This document shows, in pieces, positions 25,687 through 34,450 of a stretch of DNA of 64,000 bases. The stretch lies in assembly GCA_016711215.1 (NCBI GenBank), contig JADJTL010000001.1:926001-990000 (forward strand), given 5' to 3'. This stretch comes from Pseudomonadota bacterium. Lineage in GTDB: Bacteria > Myxococcota_A > Polyangia > GCA-2747355. The notes beneath the pieces were generated by a model. The model was not told the DNA's origin. It ran no database searches and saw only the letters and a list, made by a program, of their open reading frames with translations. How positions within the stretch are numbered: position 1 is the first letter of the stretch; every line of letters begins with the position of its first letter. Both the position numbers and the translations under genes were made by a program.

Positions 25687-26886
25687 ATGCCGCAATGGAT
25701 CAAGCCAGGCACCACCTACGAGTTCTACGGGCCTCGTCGGCGCGCCTATGCAATTTCTTGGGGCCTGACGCTGGCCTCCTTCGTGGCCCTTGGCGTCAAC
25801 GTCTTGTGGCGCGGCTCGGCGCTCAACTATGGCACTGACTTCACCGGCGGCTCGCAGCTGCAGGTGCAGTTCTCGCGTGCGGTCCGTCCGGCGGAGGTGC
25901 GCGGTGCCCTGGAGAAGGGTGGCTTCGGCGGCAGCGAGGTCGTGGCGATGACCGTCGGCGCACCGCCCAATACCTTCATGCTGCGCATGGGTGAGGTTTC
26001 GGCCTGCTCGGCCGCCGAGCGCGAGAAGGCGACGGCCGAGCTCAAGCGTGCCTTCGGCGCGCCGATCCGCAAGCTCGACTACAAGGAGGGCAGCGACAAG
26101 ATCTACGTCCTGCTGCCCGCGCGGAGCGACGTGACGAAGAAGGTTGCCGAGGAAGACGCGGCGCGCCAGATCGAGGCCGCCTTCACCGCGGCCGGCGTCG
26201 AGGTGCAGCAGGTGCGCCTCTTCGGCCGGGCGCGTGATGGATCGTTCGAGGTCAGCCTCGGGGGGCTGGGCGGCGGGGTCGAGCGGGCGCTGACTGCGGC
26301 GTTGGGCGCGGGCAGCGTACGCGACATTCCCCAGGTCGAGACGGTCGGCAGTCGAATGGGTCGGCAGCTCCGCGACAGCGGCATCAAGTCGCTGATCTAC
26401 TCGATGCTGCTGATCCTGCTCTACATCACCTTGCGCTTCGATCTGCGCTACGCGCCGGGGGTGCTGATCGCGCTGGTGCACGATGTCGTGATCACGGTGG
26501 GGCTCTTTGCTGTCCTCTGGCACGAGTTCTCGCTCTCGGTGGTCGCCGCGCTGATGACGATCGCCGGCTATTCCGTCAACGACACCATCGTCGTTTTCGA
26601 CCGCATCCGCGAGGACGTGGCGCGCTTTCGCGACCGGAAGTTCGATCGCGTCGTCAACGGGGCGATCAATGAGACGCTCAGCCGCACGCTCCTGACCTCG
26701 CTGACGCTGGTCACCTGTCTCGCGCTCTGGGGGCTCGGCACCGGGCCGATTCGCGAGTTCGGCTTTGCGCTCTCGATCGGCATCCTCCTCGGGACCTACT
26801 CGTCGATCTTCGTCGCCAGCCCGATGGTCGTCTACTTCAACGAGCGCGTGGCTGCGATCGGCCGCAAGGGCGCCGTGGCCCGCTAG
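25687..26886 (+). CDS. secF: Protein translocase subunit SecF, 399 aa
   Basis: ATG at 25687 lies 14 bases after the secD stop, with GGGGAGA upstream. Landmarks: first helix (AISWGLTLASFVALGVNVL), LNYGTDFTGGSQLQV, and the last five helices including SVNDTIVVFDRIRED and NETLSRTLLTSLTLVTCLALWG, all SecF signatures. At 399 residues it is longer than the usual 310-320; the extra length is in the periplasmic P4 region (about residues 80-230), which contains a lysine/glutamate-rich stretch (DKIYVLLPARSDVTKKVAEED). Such extended SecF P4 domains are, from memory, common in myxobacteria. Confidence 0.95.
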   Translation: MPQWIKPGTTYEFYGPRRRAYAISWGLTLASFVALGVNVLWRGSALNYGTDFTGGSQLQVQFSRAVRPAEVRGALEKGGFGGSEVVAMTVGAPPNTFMLRMGEVSACSAAEREKATAELKRAFGAPIRKLDYKEGSDKIYVLLPARSDVTKKVAEEDAARQIEAAFTAAGVEVQQVRLFGRARDGSFEVSLGGLGGGVERALTAALGAGSVRDIPQVETVGSRMGRQLRDSGIKSLIYSMLLILLYITLRFDLRYAPGVLIALVHDVVITVGLFAVLWHEFSLSVVAALMTIAGYSVNDTIVVFDRIREDVARFRDRKFDRVVNGAINETLSRTLLTSLTLVTCLALWGLGTGPIREFGFALSIGILLGTYSSIFVASPMVVYFNERVAAIGRKGAVAR

Positions 26887-26904
26887 GTTCGAAGGGGCTG
26901 TCGA

Positions 26905-28659
26905 TTGCAGGCGGCAGCGACGACCGGGCCAGCTTGGCGCTTTCACCCGCCCGCGGGGGACCACGCCCTCGCGCTCGGTGCTGCACTGGACCTGCCGCCG
27001 GCGGTGGCCCAGGTCCTAATCAATCGCGGCTTCGGTGACCTCGCGCGCGCGCGCGGCTTTCTGCAGCCGCGACTGGCCCAGCTCACGCCACCGACAGCGA
27101 TGGCCGGTCTACAGGTCGGCGTCGAACGGCTGGCGCAGGCGCTGCGGCGTGGCGAGCGGATTGGTGTCTTCGGCGATTACGACGTCGATGGGGTCAGCGC
27201 CGCTGCCGTGCTCGGCGACTATCTGCGCGGCTGCGGGGCCGACCTGCGCCTGCGCGTGGCGCGCCGCGACGAGGGCTACGGGCTGCATCCAACGCAGGCC
27301 AACGAGTTGGTCGCGGCGGGCTGTCGGGTGTTGCTGCTGGCCGACTGTGGCACGGCTGACGTTAACGCGGTTGCCGCCGCGACCGCCGCCGGGGCCGACG
27401 TCGTGGCCCTCGATCATCATCGCGTGCTCGAGGGCGCCTGGCCCGGCCTGGCGCTGATCAATCCACAGCGCCCCGACTGCGGGTTCCTCTACAAGGGTCT
27501 CTGCTCGGCTGGGTTGGCCTTTTACTTTACGGGCGCGCTGCGGCGCGTGCTGGCCGCGGAGGGGCGGGCGGCGCCGGACCCGCGGGCGGGGCTCGACCTC
27601 GTCGCGCTCGGCACCGTGGCCGACGTGGCACCCCTCGACGGGGTCAACCGCATCTTGGTCGCCCGGGGGCTCGAAGGGCTGGCGGAGACGAGCCGCCCTG
27701 GGCTCCGTGAGCTGCTGCGCCTCGCGGCGATCGAAGGGCGCGCGGTCACAGCAGAGGATGTCGCCTGGCGGCTGGGACCGCGCCTCAACGCGCCAGGACG
27801 GCTGGGGGATGCGGGGCTGGCGCTCGAGGCCCTGGCCGAGCGCGACCCGGCCCGCGCGGTCGCGGCGGCGCGACGCTGCGACGCCCTCAACGGCGAGCGC
27901 AAGGCGCTGCAGGAGCGACTGCTCGCCGAGGCGCGCGCGCAGGCCCAGGAGCAAGGCGAGCGGAGCTTCTATCTGCTGGCCAGCGAGGGTTGGCATCCGG
28001 GGGTCATCGGCATCGTCGCGGGTCGGCTGGCCGCCGAGCGGCGCCGGCCGGTGGCCGTCGTGGCGATCGAGGGAGAGCTGGGGCGTGGAAGTGCGCGCAG
28101 CGTGCCGGGGCTCGACCTGGTCGAGGTGCTGCGTTGCAGCGCGGCTGCGCTCACGCGCTTCGGCGGGCATGCGGCGGCTGCTGGCTTCACCGTCGAGCGC
28201 AGCAAGTTGGCTCTGCTGGCGGCGTCGCTGGAGCAGGCCACGGCGGGGCGTCTCGCGGGGCTGGAGCCGCCGGGGCTGACGGTCGACGCACTGGTCGAGT
28301 TGGAGCGGGTCGATGAGCCGCTCTGTGGCGCCTTGGCGCGGCTGGCCCCCTTCGGCCAACAAAACGCCGAGCCGATCCTTGCGAGCGCCGCTGTCGCCGT
28401 GGTCAGCGTCCGCAGCGTGGGCAGCGGGCATCTCGCGCTGACGCTGCGTCAGGGTGAAGGTGTGCCGCAGCAGGCGATCGCCTTTGGGTTCAACCGCGCA
28501 GCACCGGCAGTTGGGTCGAGGGTGGACCTCGCCTTCGTGCCCGAGCTCGACAGCTATCGGCGGCGCGGGGTGCGCCTGCGGGTTCAGGCGCTCCTGCCGG
28601 CCGGCGAGGGGGTCGAGCTCGCCTCCCTGCGCGAGGCGTCAGCGGCGGCGCAGCCCTAG
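26905..28659 (+). CDS. recJ: Single-stranded-DNA-specific exonuclease RecJ, 584 aa
   Basis: RecJ is a 5'-3' single-strand exonuclease of recombination and repair. The DHH phosphoesterase motifs are present: DYDVDG at residues 91-96, the DCGTAD motif, DHH at 170-172 and LGTVADVAPL. The DHHA1 part has SEGWHPGVIGIVAGRL and FGGHAAAAGF, and the C-terminal OB-like region has APFGQQNAEPILA. It starts at TTG 26905, 18 bases after secF, with AAGGGG upstream. Linkage of recJ to secDF is frequent in deltaproteobacterial genomes. No broken motif seen. Confidence 0.95.
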   Translation: MQAAATTGPAWRFHPPAGDHALALGAALDLPPAVAQVLINRGFGDLARARGFLQPRLAQLTPPTAMAGLQVGVERLAQALRRGERIGVFGDYDVDGVSAAAVLGDYLRGCGADLRLRVARRDEGYGLHPTQANELVAAGCRVLLLADCGTADVNAVAAATAAGADVVALDHHRVLEGAWPGLALINPQRPDCGFLYKGLCSAGLAFYFTGALRRVLAAEGRAAPDPRAGLDLVALGTVADVAPLDGVNRILVARGLEGLAETSRPGLRELLRLAAIEGRAVTAEDVAWRLGPRLNAPGRLGDAGLALEALAERDPARAVAAARRCDALNGERKALQERLLAEARAQAQEQGERSFYLLASEGWHPGVIGIVAGRLAAERRRPVAVVAIEGELGRGSARSVPGLDLVEVLRCSAAALTRFGGHAAAAGFTVERSKLALLAASLEQATAGRLAGLEPPGLTVDALVELERVDEPLCGALARLAPFGQQNAEPILASAAVAVVSVRSVGSGHLALTLRQGEGVPQQAIAFGFNRAAPAVGSRVDLAFVPELDSYRRRGVRLRVQALLPAGEGVELASLREASAAAQP

Positions 28660-28670
28660 CGGAGAGACAG

Positions 28671-29003
28671 ATGTCACGAGCAGCTGACGAAGACGCGCGG
28701 GCGGGCGCTTGGCGCGGCGCCGACGAGCCTGCAGACGGCGGAGACGAGCAGCTGGGCGACGCGCTAGGGGATGACCCGGCCGGGCCGATCGCGTTCAGCC
28801 ACCACCTCTCGCGCCGCCAGCGCGGTCTATGGCCGGCCTTGCTGCGGCTCTTCTCCCTCGTGATGATGCTCGGGGCGCTCCTTCTCCTCGTGCTCTACAA
28901 GGACCGCTGCGCCGCGGAGGTGGCGCGCGCGATCGGCGTGGCCTCGCAGCCCCCGGGGGGCCCCTCGCGCGGAGCGGCGTTGCTGCCGGACGGCGGCCGT
29001 TGA
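28671..29003 (+). CDS. Small single-span membrane protein, 110 aa
   Basis: No family recognised. ATG at 28671 has a GGAGAGA site and lies 11 bases after recJ. The first 50 residues are acidic and Gly/Ala-rich (DEPADGGDEQLGDALGDD), then a juxtamembrane basic motif (SRRQRGLWPALL) and one membrane helix (LFSLVMMLGALLLLVLYKDRC), with a Pro/Gly-rich tail. The stop overlaps the TTG start of lpxB (TTGA), so lpxB is coupled to it. A helper role for LpxB or the Sec complex is only a guess from position. Confidence 0.7.
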   Translation: MSRAADEDARAGAWRGADEPADGGDEQLGDALGDDPAGPIAFSHHLSRRQRGLWPALLRLFSLVMMLGALLLLVLYKDRCAAEVARAIGVASQPPGGPSRGAALLPDGGR

Positions 29004-30112
29004 TCGGGGCACCGAGCGTCTTTGTCTGCGCCGGTGAGGTCTCCGGTGATCGCGCAGCCGCCGCGGTCGTCGTCGAGTTGCGCGCGCGCTTCCCGCGGCT
29101 GCGCTGTTGGGGCGTGGGCGGTGCCGCGCTCGAAGCCGCGGGCGTCGAGCTGATCGCGCGCAGCGAGGCGCTGGCGGTGGCCGGCCTGAGCGAGGCCGTC
29201 GGGCTCTTGCCGCGGCTGGCTGGCCTGCGCTGGAGGCTACGGCGCGCCTGGCGCCTCCGTCGCCCCGACCTGGCCTTGCTCGTCGACTATCCCGGGCTCA
29301 ACCTGCGGCTCGCCTGCGCCTTGCGCCGCGCCGCTGTGCCTGTGCTCTACTACGTGGCGCCTCAGCGCTGGGCCTGGCGCGAGGGCGGGGCGGCGCGCGT
29401 CGGACGCTGCACCGATGCGCTCGCGGTGGTGCTGCCCTTCGAGGCCCCCTGGTACGCGCGGCGCGGCGTCGCGGCAACCTTCGTCGGCCACCCCGCGCTC
29501 GACACGCGATCGACGCTGCCGCGCGAGGCCACGCGCCGCGCGCTCGGGATCGAAGGCGCCCGCGCGGTGGTGGCTATCTTCCCTGGGTCGCGCCGCCACG
29601 AGCTCGAACGCCACCTGCCGCCGCTGCGCCGCGCTTTTGCGCGCCTGCCCGGCGTCGAGCCGCTGCTCGTTCCGGCGACGGCGGCGCTGGCTGCTCGCTG
29701 CCGTACCCTCGTGCCGGCGTGGCGTCAGGCTGGCACGAGGCAGGCCTTGGCGGCAGCGGATGCCGCGCTGTGCAAGGCGGGAACGGTGACGCTCGAGGTT
29801 GCGCTGGCGGGCATCCCGCTGGCGGCGTTCTATCGGCTCTCGGCGTTCTCCTATGCGCTCCTCCGTCGGGCGGTCAAAGTGCCCTACGTGGCGCTGCCGA
29901 ATATCCTCGCGCGGGCGCCGGTCGTGCCCGAGCTGCTGCAACACGAGTTGACGCCCGAGGCGATCGTGGCGGTCGTCTCGCGCTTGCTGCAGCCGCGCTA
30001 CGCGGCGTGGCAGCGCGCGCGCCTGGGGCAGCTGGCCGCGCTGCTCGGCCCGCCTGGTGCAGCCCGGCGGGTTGCCGACCTCGCTCAGCAGTTGCTTGGC
30101 AGCGGCGCGTAG
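29000..30112 (+). CDS. lpxB: Lipid-A-disaccharide synthase LpxB, 370 aa
   Basis: LpxB joins UDP-2,3-diacylglucosamine and lipid X to make the lipid A disaccharide at the inner membrane. Family landmarks: SVFVCAGEVSGDRAAA near the start, WGVGGAALEAAG, LVDYPGLNLRLA, the YYVAPQRWAWREG signature, FVGHPALD, FPGSRRHELERHLP and the late KAGTVTLEVALAGIP. Start at TTG 29000, overlapping the preceding stop by TTGA; no ATG is available. The length is normal (about 380). Last gene of the yajC operon. Its presence shows the cell makes lipid A. Confidence 0.95.
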   Translation: MIGAPSVFVCAGEVSGDRAAAAVVVELRARFPRLRCWGVGGAALEAAGVELIARSEALAVAGLSEAVGLLPRLAGLRWRLRRAWRLRRPDLALLVDYPGLNLRLACALRRAAVPVLYYVAPQRWAWREGGAARVGRCTDALAVVLPFEAPWYARRGVAATFVGHPALDTRSTLPREATRRALGIEGARAVVAIFPGSRRHELERHLPPLRRAFARLPGVEPLLVPATAALAARCRTLVPAWRQAGTRQALAAADAALCKAGTVTLEVALAGIPLAAFYRLSAFSYALLRRAVKVPYVALPNILARAPVVPELLQHELTPEAIVAVVSRLLQPRYAAWQRARLGQLAALLGPPGAARRVADLAQQLLGSGA

Positions 30113-30168
30113 CTGCCAGGTTGCGCGTGACTGGCAGGTTGCGCGTGACTGAAGCGTTGCGCGCCTGA
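30113..30168. repeat. 18-bp tandem repeat immediately after lpxB
   Basis: Two near-identical copies, CTGCCAGGTTGCGCGTGA (30113-30130) and CTGGCAGGTTGCGCGTGA (30131-30148), plus a degenerate third copy to 30168. The array begins on the base after the lpxB stop, the same placement as the 19-bp array at 4811. Confidence 0.85.
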
Positions 30169-30183
30169 AGGCGCCTCGCTGCC

Positions 30184-30202
30184 GAGCGCCGTGCTGGCGC
30201 TC
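30184..30202. terminator. Weak hairpin between convergent lpxB and PilZ genes
   Basis: GAGCGCC and GGCGCTC form a perfect 7-bp stem with loop GTGCT. It lies between two convergent stops, but no T-run follows on either strand, so it is not a classical intrinsic terminator. Confidence 0.3.
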
Positions 30203-30208
30203 AGCGCG

Positions 30209-30826
30209 CTAGCCGCGCGTCAGGCGGCGGACCATCTCGCGGAGGCGTCGCGAACCGCCACCATCGCGATAGATGAAGCTGATGCCGTAGCCGTTCGGCT
30301 TGGCATTGGAGATCTGGCTGGCGATGGCGACGGCCTGGGCGCCGCCCGGCGCCGTCAGCTCGACGACGATATCCTCGCCGATGTCGAGCGTGTCATCGGT
30401 CAGCAGCTGGGCGCCACCGATGCTGATGTCGCGCAGTCTCGCCTTGCGCTGGTCGGTGGAGTTGATCAGGCGCCAGCGCACGGGCAACTCGATCGGCAGC
30501 CGTGCGTGCCGACGCTTGACGGCCCCCTTCACCGCGCCGGTGGCCACCGCCAGCAGGAAGTCGCGCTTCTCCGCGTCATCCTTGTGAAACGCGATCATCG
30601 CCCCCGCGCGAACCCCGAGCCGGGGCAACGCGGTGCGCCAGCTCAACACGGTGCCCCGCAGCAGCGTCTTGTTGGGCAGATCAGGAAAATGAACCTCGAC
30701 CAGCACTTCATCGTCGCGCTCGAGCGGTAGGGTCGTCGCGCAGAACATGCCACCGGTCGCGAGCTCGGCGTTATAGGCCTGGAGGAAGGATGGATTGTCG
30801 CGAAAGCGAGCCTTGAGCAAATGCAT
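30209..30826 (-). CDS. Tandem PilZ-domain protein, probable cyclic-di-GMP receptor, 205 aa
   Basis: The C-terminal half has the cyclic-di-GMP signature: R105-R-H-A-R109 (RxxxR) and DISIGG (D133, S135, G138). The N-terminal half is a second, degenerate PilZ-like unit (YNAELATGGMFCAT, RGTVLSWRTA, GAMIAF) of the type found, from memory, in myxobacterial TIGR02266-like proteins, which lacks the arginine motif. So one half probably binds the ligand and the other serves for dimerisation or partner contact. No membrane segment. The 259-base divergent gap to the mannosyltransferase gene contains TATGAT (minus strand, about 30 bases upstream) as a possible -10. Confidence 0.85.
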   Translation of the reverse strand: MHLLKARFRDNPSFLQAYNAELATGGMFCATTLPLERDDEVLVEVHFPDLPNKTLLRGTVLSWRTALPRLGVRAGAMIAFHKDDAEKRDFLLAVATGAVKGAVKRRHARLPIELPVRWRLINSTDQRKARLRDISIGGAQLLTDDTLDIGEDIVVELTAPGGAQAVAIASQISNAKPNGYGISFIYRDGGGSRRLREMVRRLTRG

Positions 30827-31048
30827 GACGCCAACACCTCACACGCAGCGCCTGTATCATAGCATACGAAGGTGCGCGCTCTCATTTCCGGGCCGCCCAA
30901 GGGCCCAGCCCCCGCACCCAACTGGTTTGAGTCCTTACACCTAGAAGCCGTTTCGTTCAAGTCTCGCCTTAAGGTACGCCGGGGCTGGGCGAGGCCGGCG
31001 CGGCTCGGTAAGCGCGACGCGATGGCGCGACGAAATGACGAAATGCAG

Positions 31049-31078
31049 TTGCTCGCGGTCGCGCCGACTCCGTATCAT
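31049..31078 (+). promoter_or_regulatory. Candidate leaderless promoter of the polyprenol-phosphate mannosyltransferase operon
   Basis: TTGCTC (31049-31054) and TATCAT (31073-31078) are 18 bases apart. The -10 ends seven bases before ATG 31086, so transcription would begin on or beside the start codon. No Shine-Dalgarno sequence is present, in keeping with a leaderless mRNA. Confidence 0.4.
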
Positions 31079-31085
31079 GCGACCC

Positions 31086-31802
31086 ATGCCTGCCGACGTG
31101 TTGGTCATCGTTCCGACCTACAACGAGCGCGAGAACCTCGAGGCGCTGACCACCGCGATCCTGGCCGAGTTACCCACGGCCGACATCCTCGTGGTCGACG
31201 ACGGGTCGCCCGACGGCACGGGAGCCCTCGCGGACGCGCTACACGGGCGTGAGCCGCGCATCGACGTGCTCCATCGCCCCAGCAAGCAGGGGCTGGGCAC
31301 CGCCTACTTGGCGGGTTTTCGCCACGGGCTGGCGCGAAACTACGCCTACTTCATCGAGATGGACTGTGACTTCTCCCACGATCCGCAGTACCTCCCTGCT
31401 TTGCTCGAGCGCGCGCGAGCGGGCGCCGACCTCGTGCTCGGGTCGCGCTACATCGATCAGGGGGGCACGCGCAACTGGAGCCTGGCGCGGCGCGCGATCA
31501 GCCGCGGCGGCAACCTCTACGCGCGGGCGGTCCTCGGCCTTCCCTTCGATGATCTGACTGGCGGCTTCAAGTGCTTTCGACGGGCCGTGCTCGAGCGGAT
31601 CCGGCTCGAGGCCGTGCGCTCGGAGGGCTATGCCTTCCAGATCGAAATGACCTACCGCGCCTGGCGTCGAGGCTTTCGCATCGAGGAGGTGCCCATCATC
31701 TTCGTCGATCGTCGGGTCGGCCAATCGAAAATGTCGCGTCGCATCGTCGGCGAGGCCGTGTGGATGGTCTGGCGCCTGCGCTGGGCGCTGCGCCGGGGCT
31801 GA
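31086..31802 (+). CDS. Polyprenol-phosphate mannosyltransferase (DPM1-like), 238 aa
   Basis: A soluble GT2 enzyme that forms polyprenyl-phosphate mannose or a similar lipid-linked sugar. Motifs: DVLVIVPTYNERENLEAL, ADILVVDDGSPDGTG, LHRPSKQGLGTAYLAGF, the DXD-like EMDCDFSHDPQYLP, LVLGSRYIDQGG and LTGGFKCFRRAVLE, then FVDRRVGQSKMSRRIV. This is the set of bacterial Ppm1/DPM1 proteins, and 238 residues is the usual size; unlike the GT2 at 21622 it has no membrane helices. The ATG at 31086 gives the expected N-terminus; an in-frame ATG at 31077 is possible. The next gene starts one base after the stop, so these genes form one operon. Confidence 0.9.
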   Translation: MPADVLVIVPTYNERENLEALTTAILAELPTADILVVDDGSPDGTGALADALHGREPRIDVLHRPSKQGLGTAYLAGFRHGLARNYAYFIEMDCDFSHDPQYLPALLERARAGADLVLGSRYIDQGGTRNWSLARRAISRGGNLYARAVLGLPFDDLTGGFKCFRRAVLERIRLEAVRSEGYAFQIEMTYRAWRRGFRIEEVPIIFVDRRVGQSKMSRRIVGEAVWMVWRLRWALRRG

Positions 31803-31803
31803 G

Positions 31804-33705
31804 GTGCGCATCGCTCCCCGCGACGGGCTCGCGTCGCTCGTGCGGCCCCATCGCGGAGGGCTGCTTGCCGGTGTCTGCTGCGGGTTGGGTTTGGCGATCG
31901 TCGGCGGCCTCTACGCCTTCCTGACGGGTCCCTTGCTGCAAACGGTGCTCAGTGGCGGGGTGCGGGGGCCGCAGCATTTCCTGCGCTTGGTGCCGGCGCT
32001 GGCGACCCTGCAGGTTGGCGTGGCGGGCGCGCTCGGGGTCGTGGCTGCGGCGCTCGTGGGTCTGGCGCTGCTCAAGGGGCTGCTCCACCTGGCGCAGGCG
32101 GCGTTGATCGAGCGCACCAGCGAAGACGTCGGTCATGCGCTGCGCGTGCGGGTCTTCGAGCAGCTGATGCGTTTGCCCCTGCGCACGCATCGCGAGCGAG
32201 CCAGCGGCGAGCTGCTCGCGCGCCTGCTCGACGATACGCGTCAGGTCCGTGGGCTGCTGGTCGACCTCCCCCTGGCCATCGCGCGTGAGAGCGCCGCCCT
32301 CGTCGCCCTGGCGCTGGCCGCCATCTGGACCGCCCCACGGCTGGCGCTGCTGGCGCTGCTGGCGCTGCCACCGGTGGTGATCGCGGTCGCGCGGATCGCG
32401 CGGCGCGTGCGGGGCGCTGCGGCGCAGGGGCAGGTCGCCCTGGGGGAGCTCGCGAGCCGAGCGGAGCAGGCGCTGCGGGCCCTGCGAGAGATCAAGTCCT
32501 GCCGCGCCGAGGCGCGCGAGGTCGCGCGCTTCAGCAACCTCAGCGAGCGCTTGGCGCGGGCTGCGGCGACGGCGGTGTTGGCCCGGGCGCTGGGGCCGCT
32601 GGTCAATGAGGTCAGCGCTGCGGGCGCCTTGGCCTTGACCCTGGGCTACGGCGCCTGGCAGGTGCGCACGGGGGCCGTGGCGCCGGAGGCGTTGGTGTCG
32701 TTCATCGCGGCTGTGCTCCTGACCTATCGGCCGATCAAGGGGCTGACCCAGGCGCTGCACGCGCGCGCGGCGGCCCAGGCCAGTCGCGCGCGGCTCGGCG
32801 AGCTGTTGGGCTGGACCGCCGAGCCGCAGGCCAGCGTGGTCTGGCCGCCCGAGACCGGTCATCGAGCGTCGTCGCCCGCGGTACCCGCGGTGAGTGCAGC
32901 GGGCGAGGGCTGGCTCCCCGCGCTGGGCCACACGCTCGAGCTGACCGACCTGCGCTTTCGCTACGCGGCCCCCTGGGTGCTCGACGGGCTCGCCCTACGG
33001 CTACGCCTCGGTGAGATCGTCGGAGTGGTCGGGCGTTCGGGCGCCGGCAAGAGCACGCTCGCCGACCTGCTCGCGGGCCTGGAGCGGTGGGAGCAGGGGG
33101 CGCTGCGCTGGGACGGGCAGGTGGTCGGAGGCGGCGCGGGCGCGGAGGGAGGAGCGGCGGTCGGGCAGGCGCTGCGCGCACAGGTCGCCTTGGTGCCACA
33201 ACAACCGCTCTTGCTCGATGGCACGCTGGCGGAGAACCTGCGCTTTGCGGCGCCGGGGGCGACGGAGGCGGCGCTCTGGGAGGCCCTGCGGGAGGCCGGA
33301 CTGGAAAGCCGCGCGGCGCAGTTGCCTCAGGCGTTGCAGACCCGCCTCGGCAGCGGGGGAGAGGGGCTGAGCGTCGGTGAGGTGCAGCGCCTGGCCGTGG
33401 CGCGGGCGCTGCTGCGGCGAGCGCCGGTGCTGCTGCTCGACGAGCCGACGGCGGCGCTCGATGCCGAGACCGAGGACGGCCTGCTGCGAACGCTCGACGG
33501 CCTGCGCGTCGGGCGCGCGATGTTGCTGATTACACATCGACCGGTGGCGTTGGGCATCGCCGATCGGGTGCTGCGCCTGGAGGGCGGACAGCTGCGGGAG
33601 CTACCGCGCGCAAGGGTGCCCGCTGCGCGGACACTCGAAGATGGGGTGCCTGGGGCCGCGCCGGCCCGCGCCGCCACCTGGCCAGGACTCGCCGCGGAGG
33701 GCTGA
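31804..33705 (+). CDS. MsbA-like ABC exporter, fused membrane and ATPase domains, 633 aa
   Basis: A half-transporter with six predicted helices in the first 310 residues (GLLAGVCCGLGLAIVGGLYAF, LVALALAAIWTAPRLALLALL), followed by the ATPase. Walker A GRSGAGKST at 410-418, signature LSVGEVQ at 522, Walker B LLLDEP with Asp546-Glu547 and the switch histidine in LITHRP are intact. With lpxB just upstream and an acyltransferase next, lipid A or another glycolipid is the likely cargo, but many type IV exporters look alike. GTG 31804 begins one base after the preceding stop. It has inserts around residues 345-375 and 440-465 rich in Ala/Gly. Confidence 0.88.
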   Translation: MRIAPRDGLASLVRPHRGGLLAGVCCGLGLAIVGGLYAFLTGPLLQTVLSGGVRGPQHFLRLVPALATLQVGVAGALGVVAAALVGLALLKGLLHLAQAALIERTSEDVGHALRVRVFEQLMRLPLRTHRERASGELLARLLDDTRQVRGLLVDLPLAIARESAALVALALAAIWTAPRLALLALLALPPVVIAVARIARRVRGAAAQGQVALGELASRAEQALRALREIKSCRAEAREVARFSNLSERLARAAATAVLARALGPLVNEVSAAGALALTLGYGAWQVRTGAVAPEALVSFIAAVLLTYRPIKGLTQALHARAAAQASRARLGELLGWTAEPQASVVWPPETGHRASSPAVPAVSAAGEGWLPALGHTLELTDLRFRYAAPWVLDGLALRLRLGEIVGVVGRSGAGKSTLADLLAGLERWEQGALRWDGQVVGGGAGAEGGAAVGQALRAQVALVPQQPLLLDGTLAENLRFAAPGATEAALWEALREAGLESRAAQLPQALQTRLGSGGEGLSVGEVQRLAVARALLRRAPVLLLDEPTAALDAETEDGLLRTLDGLRVGRAMLLITHRPVALGIADRVLRLEGGQLRELPRARVPAARTLEDGVPGAAPARAATWPGLAAEG

Positions 33706-33706
33706 C

Positions 33707-34450
33707 GTGCTCGCGCCGGTCTCGCGAGGGAGGGGCCGCCACGGTGGGCGCGTGCGCGCTGGCGCAGCGCGCCTGCTGCGATCGGTGCTGGCCGGGTTGG
33801 CGAGCGCGGCGCTGTTGCTGCTGCGCCTGAGTTGGCGGCGGGTGATCGTCGGAGCGGGGCAGTGGCCGGCGACCGGGGTGCTGGCCTTCTGGCATGGGGA
33901 CCAGGTGGCGCTATCCGTCTTGCCACGGGCGTGGCTGCGCGGCACGAGCGTATTGGTGAGCCAGAGCGCCGACGGGCAGCTGGGCGCCGCCTACGCTCGC
34001 GCTCTCGGCGCGCGGGTCGTGCGCGGCAGCAGCAGTCGCGGGGCGGTGGCGGGTGCCCTTGGGCTGCGTCGGGCGCTGCGGAGCGGGGGACGGGTCGCGC
34101 TGGCGCTCGATGGACCGCGCGGCCCTCGTCAGCAGGCTGGACGCTCCAGCGTGCGTCTGGCCGCCGCCGCGGACTGTCCGCTCGTCGGGGTGGTAGCCTG
34201 GCCGCGGCGGGCCAGGTGGCTGCGCTCCTGGGATCGGTTGGCGCTTCCTTGGCCGGGGACGACGATCGTCGTGGCGTGGGAGACGCTGCCGGCAGGCGAT
34301 CCAGCGGCGGCGCTGCGCGCGCTCTGGGAAGGGGTGGCGGCGGCCGGTCAGGCTGGCCCGCGGCGGCCCCTTCCAGTTGAGCCAGTTGAGCCAGTTGAGC
34401 CAGTTGAGCCAGTTGAGCCAGTCGAGCCAGTCGATCGGGTGAAAGCGTGA
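33707..34450 (+). CDS. DUF374 lysophospholipid-acyltransferase-like protein with a PVE-repeat tail, 247 aa
   Basis: GTG at 33707 is five bases after GGAGGG and one base after the exporter stop. After one hydrophobic segment (LLRSVLAGLASAALLLLRL) come the DUF374 landmarks: VLAFWHGDQVAL, VSQSADGQLGA, the VVRGSSSRGAVAG motif and VALALDGPRGPRQQ. From memory DUF374 proteins belong to the LPLAT acyltransferase superfamily and often sit in lipid A/Kdo clusters; the usual HX4D is HGDQVAL-like here rather than exact, so activity is uncertain. The last residues are seven Pro-Val-Glu or Pro-Val-Asp units encoded by 9-base repeats. The stop overlaps the next GTG (GTGA). Confidence 0.82.
   Translation: MLAPVSRGRGRHGGRVRAGAARLLRSVLAGLASAALLLLRLSWRRVIVGAGQWPATGVLAFWHGDQVALSVLPRAWLRGTSVLVSQSADGQLGAAYARALGARVVRGSSSRGAVAGALGLRRALRSGGRVALALDGPRGPRQQAGRSSVRLAAAADCPLVGVVAWPRRARWLRSWDRLALPWPGTTIVVAWETLPAGDPAAALRALWEGVAAAGQAGPRRPLPVEPVEPVEPVEPVEPVEPVDRVKA
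34373..34435. repeat. 9-bp tandem repeat (seven units) at the 3' end of the DUF374 gene
   Basis: Five identical units CCAGTTGAG (34373-34417) are followed by CCAGTCGAG and CCAGTCGAT (to 34435). They are in frame, encoding (PVE)6-PVD. Expansion or contraction changes the tail length only, without a frameshift into the overlapping downstream gene. Confidence 0.95.
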
